Assembly (NCBI GenBank): GCA_029245665.1 | Contig: JAQWOW010000152.1 | Coordinates: 1-7,372, forward strand | Length of the DNA: 7,372 nt | Origin: Polaribacter sp. | GTDB lineage: Bacteria > Bacteroidota > Bacteroidia > Flavobacteriales > Flavobacteriaceae | Direction of reading: 5' to 3' | Shown: positions 1 through 6,319 of the stretch, in pieces | Layout of the letters: each line of letters starts with the position of its first letter | Numbering within the stretch: the first letter of the stretch is position 1 | Program-made: the position numbers and the translations under genes | Notes under the pieces: generated by a model | Seen by the model: only the letters and a program-made list of their open reading frames with translations | Told to the model about the DNA's origin: nothing | Databases searched by the model: none

Positions 1-747
1 AGGAGTAAAACTCATTGCTGCGATATTATACGAAGTTCTGTTTTTTATATTTTTGCTGTCCGTTTGCATCAATTGGATGGTTGCATTAACTGCATCTTCC
101 ATATACATCATTGGCAAACGTGTTTTTTCTGATAAAAAACATTCATAAGCGTTTTTTTCTAATGCATGAAAGTAGATGTCAACGGCATAATCTGTAGTCC
201 CTCCACTAGGTTTAGATTTCCAAGAAATAACACCAGGATATCGTAAACTTCTTACGTCTACTCCAAATTTTTTATGGTAGTAATTACACCAAAATTCACC
301 AGAAATTTTACTAATTCCGTATATCGTAGAAGGCTTCATTATTGTATTTTGAGGGGTATTTATTTTCGGAGTTGTTGGTCCAAATACAGCAATAGAACTA
401 GGCCAATAGACTTGTTTTATATATTTTTCTTTTGCTAAATCTAAGACAGCCAACAAAGAGTTTATGTTTAAATCCCAAGCTTTTTGAGGCTGTTTTTCAG
501 CTGTGGCAGATAGCATTGCAGCTAATAAATAAACTTGAGTTACGTTGTACTTTTTAATTATTTTTAGAATGCTATTTTTATTAGTAGCATCAGCAATTTC
601 AAAAGGTCCTGAAACCATCATGTTGGTATTACCCTCTCTGATATCTGAAGCAATAACACTGTTGTTGCCATATATAGTTCGAAGTTTTTGGGTCAATTCG
701 TGGCCTATCTGACCACTTGCGCCTAAAACTAAAATTATATTTTTCAT
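1..747 (-). CDS. L-threonine 3-dehydrogenase, SDR (GalE-like) type; C-terminus cut by window edge
   Basis: The reading frame is open from the ATG at 745-747 to the left edge, giving 249 residues of an enzyme usually about 315-320 long. It starts with the Rossmann motif GASGQIG (residues 9-15, GxxGxxG). An acidic residue after the second strand (ASDIR, D35) favours NAD over NADP. Further along come SSIAVFG (117-123), the catalytic pair YGISK (Y143, K147), and GGTTDYAV (182-189), which is characteristic of the extended-SDR threonine dehydrogenases known from Flavobacterium and Cupriavidus. The family oxidises L-threonine to 2-amino-3-oxobutyrate with NAD+ in the cytosol, feeding glycine and acetyl-CoA formation through Kbl. 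This is not the zinc-dependent MDR enzyme called Tdh in E. coli. The start is supported by the motif lying at the usual distance from it. A consensus promoter and a palindrome lie just upstream. The alternative is another NAD-dependent sugar epimerase, which the GTTDYAV motif makes unlikely. Confidence 0.9.
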   Translation of the reverse strand, partial: MKNIILVLGASGQIGHELTQKLRTIYGNNSVIASDIREGNTNMMVSGPFEIADATNKNSILKIIKKYNVTQVYLLAAMLSATAEKQPQKAWDLNINSLLAVLDLAKEKYIKQVYWPSSIAVFGPTTPKINTPQNTIMKPSTIYGISKISGEFWCNYYHKKFGVDVRSLRYPGVISWKSKPSGGTTDYAVDIYFHALEKNAYECFLSEKTRLPMMYMEDAVNATIQLMQTDSKNIKNRTSYNIAAMSFTP

Positions 748-773
748 ATTTTATGTTGTGACTTTAATAAAAA

Positions 774-802
774 CAAAGGTACTTAATTTAAGTATTCACA
801 AA
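774..802 (-). promoter_or_regulatory. Bacteroidota-type promoter for the threonine dehydrogenase gene
   Basis: On the minus strand, positions 781-774 read TACCTTTG, an exact match to the Bacteroidota -7 element TAnnTTTG. A TTTG (-33 element) lies at 802-799, separated by 17 bases, which is within the spacing reported for Flavobacterium promoters. Transcription would begin near 767-769, giving a leader of about 20 bases before the ATG at 747. No other match to the -7 consensus was found in this intergenic region on either strand. The spacer contains a perfect palindrome, listed separately. The promoter is inferred from sequence only. Confidence 0.7.
780..794. promoter_or_regulatory. 15-base palindrome, candidate operator in the dehydrogenase promoter
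   Basis: The sequence TACTTAA-T-TTAAGTA is a perfect inverted repeat with 7-base arms around one central base. It sits between the -33 and -7 elements of the minus-strand promoter and overlaps the first two bases of the -7 box, where a bound dimer would block RNA polymerase. The half-site AAGTA recurs at 819-823 and 845-849, and a 10-base direct repeat TAAGTATTCA occurs at 789-798 and 818-827. The region is AT-rich, so such symmetry is less rare than in random DNA. The regulator is unknown. An Lrp-type regulator would be a reasonable guess for threonine catabolism but nothing here shows it. Confidence 0.4.
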
Positions 803-926
803 TAATGTTTGTTAAAATAAGTATTCAATAAATTTCAATGTAAAAAGTACTGATTTGTTACAATTTTATCAAATTAACAATAGATGCTTTGAAAATGTGT
901 ATTTTTACCACTTATTATATGAAGTT

Positions 927-1523
927 GTGAGACAAATAATGTATGTAGTGGTTTCTGTTTTTTTATTTTCTTGTGGAAATAAGAAGGCAGACAGGATAAA
1001 AAAAACAGAAGGAAAACCAAAATTAAGCATTGTTAAACAGCACGGTACCTATGAAAAGGTAAATGCTATTTTTGAAAAAGAAGTATCGAATTGGCAGGAG
1101 TTAAACACGGTGCACTCCTTTATACAGAAATTTGATAAAGTATCACCTAATGAAGCTTTAAGTAATGCCTTAGAACTTCGAGATTTGGTTGCAATTCTTA
1201 AGGACAGTGTAACTCCAAATATTTTTGATATTCCTTCTTTTCAGGCAAGAGTTAATGTTTTGCATAATGAAACTTTACGGCTGGCAGATTTAACACGAAT
1301 ACCAGCGATTACCTCTGAAGATATTAATTTACAAGTAGATAAAACAATAGCAGCTTTTTCTTCGGTAAATTCAAAAATCAACACCATTCTTTCAAAGAAA
1401 AGATTTGAGGATGCAGTCGATGTAAAAATTAATTATATTGGAATAGATCCAACAAAAATGGATAGTGTTTCAAAAAAAACAATCAGCTTTAAAAAGAAAG
1501 ATGAATTGGTGAAAAAGAAATAA
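927..1523 (+). CDS. Small putative lipoprotein of unknown function, helical and Lys-rich
   Basis: I do not recognise this family. The protein opens with a lipoprotein signal: a short hydrophobic run (YVVVSVFLF) ending in the lipobox LFSC, with the anchoring Cys at residue 16 if the GTG at 927-929 is the start. That start gives MRQIMYVVV, with one positive charge before the hydrophobic core. The ATG at 939-941 is also in frame but leaves a very short, uncharged leader (Cys at 12). The residues after Cys (GNKKADRIKK) are basic, unlike the acidic surface-export signals of Flavobacteria, which suggests anchoring on the periplasmic side. The mature part, about 180 residues, looks mainly alpha-helical with no Cys and no catalytic motif, and ends in a Lys-rich tail (FKKKDELVKKK). 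No TAnnTTTG promoter was found upstream. A second lipoprotein gene follows after 101 bases and may share its transcript. The start is uncertain; see the finding on 919-941. Confidence 0.65.
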   Translation: MRQIMYVVVSVFLFSCGNKKADRIKKTEGKPKLSIVKQHGTYEKVNAIFEKEVSNWQELNTVHSFIQKFDKVSPNEALSNALELRDLVAILKDSVTPNIFDIPSFQARVNVLHNETLRLADLTRIPAITSEDINLQVDKTIAAFSSVNSKINTILSKKRFEDAVDVKINYIGIDPTKMDSVSKKTISFKKKDELVKKK

Positions 1524-1624
1524 TAAAATAGTTTTAAATCCCCTTTAAACAAAAATTTAAAAAAGAAAAATACACTAAAGAAAGTTTCAGATATTAAAAA
1601 AAAGCCTTTTATTAATAATAAAAT

Positions 1625-2146
1625 ATGAGATTACACTTTTTGATCCTGGCTGTAGTAGTTTCTTTTTTAAGTTGCAATCAAAAAAAAGAAATTGCTCCCC
1701 CGCAATCAAACAAAGCCTTAAAAAAAACGATTCATACGTTTTTAGACGATTGGCATAAAGCAGCATCAGAAGCGAACTTCGAGGCATACTTTAGTAAAAT
1801 GGACAGTACATCTGTTTTTATAGGTACAGATGCCTCAGAAAATTGGACTAAAAAGCAATTTGAAAATTTCAGTAAGCCTTATTTTGACAAAGGAGAAGCA
1901 TGGAATTTTGTAGCTTTAGAACGAAATATTTACATGAATGATGCTAATAATTTTATTTGGTTTGATGAATTATTAGAAACATGGATGGGAACTTGTAGAG
2001 GTTCCGGAGTCCTAGAAAAAAAAGATAGGTCATGGAAAATAAAACAATATGTTTTGTCTATCGAAATCCCAAATGCAGATGTTCAAGCAGTTATTTTACA
2101 GAAGAGAAAAAGTGATTCTCTCTTTTTAACTCGGTTTTATAAATAA
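1625..2146 (+). CDS. Lipoprotein with SnoaL-like / NTF2-fold domain
   Basis: The 173-residue product starts with a clear lipoprotein signal: MRLHF, a hydrophobic stretch, and the lipobox FLSC with Cys at residue 17. Residues about 33-147 resemble the SnoaL-like (SnoaL_3, NTF2-superfamily) cone fold: an N-terminal helix (IHTFLDDWHKAASE), the Tyr-Phe/Met-Asp segment (YFSKMDSTSVFIGTDASE), then strands with FDELLETW, GTCRGSGVLEKKD and SWKIKQYVLSI near the end. In this superfamily the cone forms a pocket that may bind a small molecule or act catalytically. I cannot identify a substrate, so enzyme versus binding protein is open. The residues after Cys (NQKKE) do not look like a surface-export signal. 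The start has no visible Shine-Dalgarno, as usual for the phylum. A poor promoter match (TTG, 20 bases, TAGTTTTA at 1529-1536) lies upstream, so transcription from its own promoter or from the preceding gene are both possible. It converges on recX with 72 bases between. Confidence 0.8.
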   Translation: MRLHFLILAVVVSFLSCNQKKEIAPPQSNKALKKTIHTFLDDWHKAASEANFEAYFSKMDSTSVFIGTDASENWTKKQFENFSKPYFDKGEAWNFVALERNIYMNDANNFIWFDELLETWMGTCRGSGVLEKKDRSWKIKQYVLSIEIPNADVQAVILQKRKSDSLFLTRFYK

Positions 2147-2218
2147 TACTTTTAGTCAGCTCTTATTCGTCAATGAACCAGAAAATATAATGAAGTCAGC
2201 TTTTTTTTTAATCTAAAG

Positions 2219-2692
2219 CTAAGAAACTATTTCATTTACGGTTTTATAAATCAAATCAGATTCATATCCCTTGCGCATTAAAAAGTCAATAAGTTTTCTT
2301 TTTCTCTTAAAAACGTTCTCTTCTTTAATTATAGTATTTTTATTTTCAGTAATTCTATAAATAGTATTTAGATATTCTAATTCATCAATTTCTTTGAGAG
2401 CCGTTTTAATATTGTAAGCAGAAATATTTTTAAATTTTAATTCTCTAACAATGCGTTGCTTTCCCCAATATTTAATTCTAAACTTTCCCCTAGCAAAGCT
2501 TTTTGCAAAACGTTCCTCATTTAAAAAATTAGATTGCACTAAGTGTAATAAAATAATTTCTTTTGCTTCTGGAATTAAATGATATTCTTTCATTTTAGTT
2601 TCCACTTCTTTATGACAACGATCTTGATAGACACAGTAATGCTCTAGCTTTTTTTTGATTTCATCAACGGTAAAAGATTTTTTAAAATTCAT
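2219..2692 (-). CDS. recX: Regulatory protein RecX
   Basis: The 157-residue product has the usual RecX length and the all-helical three-repeat layout. The N-terminal segment has the typical Y-C-x-Y-Q-x-R-C-H-K-E pattern (residues 19-29). The family signature follows in the middle (LNEERFAKSFARGK at 57-70, then KYWGKQRI at 74-81). The last repeat ends with KRKLIDFLMRKGYESDLIY (131-149). RecX binds RecA filaments in the cytosol and modulates, usually inhibits, recombination and the SOS co-protease activity. recA is not adjacent here. The gene lies 130 bases downstream of the RND permease on the same strand, but a terminator stands between them, so it probably has its own promoter or depends on read-through. 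No consensus TAnnTTTG was found before it. A short inverted repeat lies 4 bases upstream of the start. The start is the ATG at 2690-2692, which gives the normal family N-terminus. Confidence 0.92.
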   Translation of the reverse strand: MNFKKSFTVDEIKKKLEHYCVYQDRCHKEVETKMKEYHLIPEAKEIILLHLVQSNFLNEERFAKSFARGKFRIKYWGKQRIVRELKFKNISAYNIKTALKEIDELEYLNTIYRITENKNTIIKEENVFKRKRKLIDFLMRKGYESDLIYKTVNEIVS

Positions 2693-2696
2693 AAAA

Positions 2697-2713
2697 AATA
2701 CAATTTCTGTATT
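2697..2713. repeat. Short inverted repeat just upstream of recX
   Basis: AATACA and TGTATT are perfect 6-base arms separated by 5 bases. They end 4 bases before the recX start codon on the minus strand. In the transcript this could form a weak AU-rich hairpin at the translation start, or in DNA it could be a regulator site. The arms contain one G-C pair each, so in this AT-rich context chance is a real alternative. Confidence 0.3.
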
Positions 2714-2730
2714 GAAAAGTTCGTTCTAAA

Positions 2731-2765
2731 ATACAAAAAGGATGGATATTTAAAAATTGCCATCC
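2731..2765 (-). terminator. Rho-independent terminator of the efflux operon
   Basis: Read on the minus strand, GGATGG (2765-2760) pairs with CCATCC (2745-2740). The 14 bases between them can extend the stem with ATTT/AAAT after two mismatches. The hairpin is followed directly by TTTTTGTATTTT. It begins 57 bases after the permease stop codon and lies before recX, so it should end the adaptor-permease transcript. The stem is short (6 strong pairs), so partial read-through into recX is possible. Confidence 0.75.
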
Positions 2766-2822
2766 TCTTTGTTTTTGGGTTACTTGTTTCAATAGATATT
2801 CTTTGTTTGATCAATACTCATG

Positions 2823-5800
2823 TTAAGAAGAAACTATATTAGAAGTTGTTTTGCTTTGTATCCACATTTTAAATTGTGTAATTAAGTAGAATAAAATCGG
2901 TACAACTACTAAGGTTAGAAATGTTGCTACAAATAGACCATAAATTACCGTCCAAGCCAAAGGTCCCCAGAAAATAACATTGTCTCCACCAAAATAAATA
3001 TTTGCATTGAACTCACTAAATAATGTAAAGAAATTAATATTTAGTCCGATTGCTAAAGGGATTAAACCCAAAATGGTTGTAATTGCAGTTAGTAAAACAG
3101 GTCGTAAACGTGCTCTACCTGCTTTCACAATACAATGAAATAATTCTTCTTTTGGCAAATATTGATCTTCCTCTAAGCCTAATTCGATTTTCTTTCTATC
3201 CATTAATAATTGAGCATAATCTAGTAGGACAACTCCATTATTAACAACTATTCCTGCAAGGGAAATAATTCCCATCATGGTCATCATTATTACAAAAGGA
3301 GCTCCAGAAATTACCAAACCACCGAAAACACCAATAAAGCTTAAAAATATCGCTAGCATGATAATTCCGGGTTTTGAAACTGAGTTAAATTGAAAAATCA
3401 AAATGAAGAATATCAATGCCAACCCTGTAAAAAATGCACCGACCAAAAAAGTCATTTGCTTTTCTTGTTCCTCTAATTGTCCTGTATAATCAATTTTAAC
3501 TCCTTTCGGTAGTTCCTTAAAGTTTTTCATTTCTTCTCTAATATTACTAACAACTGCCCCGGCATCAGTTTCTCCTGGAGCTAATGCTGAATAAACAGTA
3601 ACGACCCTTTTTATTTTTTTATGTTTTATGGCGCTAAATCCAGAGTTGTTGTTTTGAGTTGCAACTGTAGAAACTGGAATTTCTTTTACTTTACCAGAAG
3701 CCATATCTCTGAAGATTATATTTTGGTTAAAAATGGCGCTTTTGTTGTACCTGTCTTTTTTATTAAAGCGGACATAAATATCATAGTCTTCACCGTCTTC
3801 TTTGTAAATACCAGCCTTATTTCCAAAGATAGAGGCTCTTAATTGTTGGCCTACTTGCCCTGAACTTACACCAAGTTCTCCAGCTTTTTTTCTATCTACA
3901 AGAACTTTCATGCCTGGCTTGTCTCTGTTTACGTCAATTTTTAATTCATCAATACCAGCAACACTCCTTGTATTAATATAGTCTCGCATTTTTTCTGCGG
4001 TACTAATTAACTCTGCATAATTATCACCTTGTAATTCAATATTTATAGGAGAGCCAACCGGAGGACCATTTGCATCTTTTTCAACAGAAATTAAAACCCC
4101 TGGATAAATTCCAACCAACTCGTTTTGAACTTTTTGACGTAATAATTCGCTGTCTAATCCTCTTCTAAATTTGTATTCCCTCATAGAAGCTGTAATCTTA
4201 CCTTTATGAGGCATTTCTGCTGCAGAACCACCGTCTGATTGAGGATTTCCTGCGCCTTCACCAACTTGAGAAACGATACTCTCTATCATAAAGTTATAAT
4301 CGCCATCCATGTAAAGGTCGCTATATAAAACTTTAGAAACTTTCTTTTCAATTAATTTTGTAATGGTGTTTGTCTTTTCGATGTCCGTTCCTTCAGGATA
4401 TTCGATATAGACTATAATCTGATTTGGTTTGTTGTCTGGAAAAAATTCTACTTTCGTTCTTTGAGATTCTAAAGACATTCCAAAGGTTTTAAAAGCAATC
4501 ATTAATAGAACAAATGTTCCTAGGGTTAATATATAAGGAGTCCAACCAGACAAAGCTCTTTTTAACTGTCTTTCATACCAAGACTCTAAACGGGGTAAAG
4601 TTTTATTTTGAAAACTATTTGCCCAACCTCTTAAAAACAATCTATATACCCAAAGCATAATTGCGGTAAAAATCATTAAAGTTCCCAGAGCACTATAGGT
4701 TCCACCAATTAAGAATATTATCATTCCTAAAAAAGCTATAATACTTGTAAGAATAATGATTTTTTTAATAGGCATATTTTTATCTTCTACACTCATAAAT
4801 TGAGAAACTAATACCGAGTTAAAGAAGATAGCAACCAAAAGTGATGATCCTAGAACAGTTGATAAAGTAATTGGTAGTAGTTTCATAAAGTCTCCCATTA
4901 TTCCTGGCCAAAGACCTAATGGTATAAATGCTGCAACTGTTGTTGCTGTAGAAATAATAATTGGAAAAGCAATTTCACTAATCCCTTTTTTAGCTGCATC
5001 AACTCTATTCATTCCTTCTTCGTCCATTAAACGATATACATTTTCTACAACTACAATTCCGTTATCTACCAGCATTCCGAGCCCCATAATTAAACCAAAA
5101 AGAATCATGGTGTTCATTGTGTAGCCTAAAAGGTTTAATATCATTAATGACATAAACATAGACATTGGAATAGCAAACCCAACAAAAACTGCATTTTTAA
5201 AACCTAGGAAAAACATTAAAACGACAACGACTAAAATAACTCCAAAAATGATATTATTTACCAAGTCGTCAACTTGACCAATTGTTTTTGGCGATTGGTC
5301 GTTGGTGATGCTAACGTTTAAATCTTTTGGAAAATGATTTTTGACGGCATCATTTACAATAATTTGTATTTTTTCTGCAGCATCAACCATATTTTTACCA
5401 GCACGTTTTTTAACATCTAACATCACAACTGCCGCTCCTTTTTCTCTTGCATAGGTGGTTTTGTCTTTGTCTTTAAAAGATACTTTAGCAACATCTTTTA
5501 AGTAAACAGGATTGTTAAATTCAGATTTTATTACAAAATCTTCCAAAGCTGATGGTTTGTCAATTTCACCTATAATTCTAATTGTTCTTCTTTGTCCGCT
5601 TGTTATAAAATTACCAGCAGACATTGTTACGTTTCCATTACCAATTGAAGTTGTAATATCATTAAAACTAACTTTCGCAGCCATCATTTTATAAACATCT
5701 ACTGCAACTTCAACTTCTTTATCTTGAGCTCCTCTAATATCAGCTTTTTTGATTTCCGGTAAATCTTCAATTTCATCTTGTAGATATTCACCAAACTCTT

Positions 5801-6311
5801 TTAGTTTGTGTACGGGGTAATCTCCAGAAATATTAATATTTAAAATGGGCATTTCTTCAGACATACTCAAGTTAAACACCTTTGGTTCTACTTTAGCACC
5901 ATTAAATGTTGGCCAATCTTCACTTGATGTTTCGGTATCTATTTCGTCTTTAATTTTTTGTTTTGCTTGTTCAACAGAAATGTTTTCATCAAATTCTACA
6001 ATTACAATAGAATAATCTTCTTGAGAGGTAGAGGTCACTTCTACAACATTGCTTACTGTTTTTACCTTGTCTTCTAAAGGGTCTGTAATTAATTTTTCTA
6101 TATCTTCAGCGGTATTTCCAGGGTATACTGTACTTATGTAAATTTTAGTTTCTTTTACTTCCGGGAAATTTTCTCTAGCCATACTAAAATAAGCAGAGAT
6201 TCCGTAGAAAAAAAAGACACCCATTATTGCGTAAATGGTTGTTTTGTTATTAATAGCCCAAGAAGATAATTTGAATTCTTTATCTACTTTCTTTTTTTGT
6301 TTTGTCATCAT
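2823..6311 (-). CDS. RND efflux transporter inner-membrane permease (AcrB/CzcA superfamily)
   Basis: This 1162-residue proton-driven exporter of the inner membrane would work with the adaptor encoded just upstream and a TolC-type channel. The duplicated RND plan is visible: TM1 (about 24-42), first periplasmic domain, TM2-TM6 (353-503), TM7 (592-609), second periplasmic domain, TM8-TM12 (953-1145). TM4 contains LVDNGIVVVENV: D416 matches the first conserved relay Asp of AcrB, but the second is Asn417. In TM10, GIVVNNGVVLLDY has Asn1024 where AcrB has its relay Lys. The TM11 Thr is kept (T1075 in RLRPVLLT). Two extra hydrophobic helices (about 517-536 and 540-560) lie between TM6 and TM7, explaining part of the length beyond the usual 1030-1050. 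A Gly/Ser/Asn-rich loop (about 681-705) interrupts the second periplasmic domain. The substrate cannot be read from sequence; motifs point to a drug/hydrophobe-type pump rather than a heavy-metal one, with modest certainty. The start follows the adaptor stop by 8 bases, with no Shine-Dalgarno. ATG at 6309-6311 or 6306-6308 is equally possible. Confidence 0.95.
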   Translation of the reverse strand: MMTKQKKKVDKEFKLSSWAINNKTTIYAIMGVFFFYGISAYFSMARENFPEVKETKIYISTVYPGNTAEDIEKLITDPLEDKVKTVSNVVEVTSTSQEDYSIVIVEFDENISVEQAKQKIKDEIDTETSSEDWPTFNGAKVEPKVFNLSMSEEMPILNINISGDYPVHKLKEFGEYLQDEIEDLPEIKKADIRGAQDKEVEVAVDVYKMMAAKVSFNDITTSIGNGNVTMSAGNFITSGQRRTIRIIGEIDKPSALEDFVIKSEFNNPVYLKDVAKVSFKDKDKTTYAREKGAAVVMLDVKKRAGKNMVDAAEKIQIIVNDAVKNHFPKDLNVSITNDQSPKTIGQVDDLVNNIIFGVILVVVVLMFFLGFKNAVFVGFAIPMSMFMSLMILNLLGYTMNTMILFGLIMGLGMLVDNGIVVVENVYRLMDEEGMNRVDAAKKGISEIAFPIIISTATTVAAFIPLGLWPGIMGDFMKLLPITLSTVLGSSLLVAIFFNSVLVSQFMSVEDKNMPIKKIIILTSIIAFLGMIIFLIGGTYSALGTLMIFTAIMLWVYRLFLRGWANSFQNKTLPRLESWYERQLKRALSGWTPYILTLGTFVLLMIAFKTFGMSLESQRTKVEFFPDNKPNQIIVYIEYPEGTDIEKTNTITKLIEKKVSKVLYSDLYMDGDYNFMIESIVSQVGEGAGNPQSDGGSAAEMPHKGKITASMREYKFRRGLDSELLRQKVQNELVGIYPGVLISVEKDANGPPVGSPINIELQGDNYAELISTAEKMRDYINTRSVAGIDELKIDVNRDKPGMKVLVDRKKAGELGVSSGQVGQQLRASIFGNKAGIYKEDGEDYDIYVRFNKKDRYNKSAIFNQNIIFRDMASGKVKEIPVSTVATQNNNSGFSAIKHKKIKRVVTVYSALAPGETDAGAVVSNIREEMKNFKELPKGVKIDYTGQLEEQEKQMTFLVGAFFTGLALIFFILIFQFNSVSKPGIIMLAIFLSFIGVFGGLVISGAPFVIMMTMMGIISLAGIVVNNGVVLLDYAQLLMDRKKIELGLEEDQYLPKEELFHCIVKAGRARLRPVLLTAITTILGLIPLAIGLNINFFTLFSEFNANIYFGGDNVIFWGPLAWTVIYGLFVATFLTLVVVPILFYLITQFKMWIQSKTTSNIVSS

Positions 6312-6319
6312 TAATGGAT

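Noticed and set aside
855..938. Longer version of the first lipoprotein, starting at TTG 855
   Set aside because: The added residues (aromatic and polar, with no signal-like pattern) would place the hydrophobic lipobox about 40 residues in, which is not workable for a lipoprotein signal.
1587..1787. Open frame on the minus strand, 66 codons
   Set aside because: It lies opposite the start of the SnoaL-fold lipoprotein gene, has no family-like sequence, and reads through AT-rich homopolymers. It is a shadow of the real gene.
2154..2201. 8-base direct repeat AGTCAGCT at 2154-2161 and 2194-2201
   Set aside because: Two copies of 8 bases, 40 bases apart, with no further copies or symmetry. Too short to distinguish from chance.
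2147..2218. Intrinsic terminator in the convergent gap, based on the T-run at 2201-2209
   Set aside because: No GC-containing stem precedes the T-run on the plus strand. AGCTTT/AAAGCT flanks the run rather than preceding it, and no T-tract follows on either strand.
3621..3842. Plus-strand open frame opposite the RND permease (similar ones at 5512-5694 and, opposite the adaptor, 6612-6926)
   Set aside because: All are antisense to strongly conserved coding sequence, have unusual residue composition, and carry no start-region signals.
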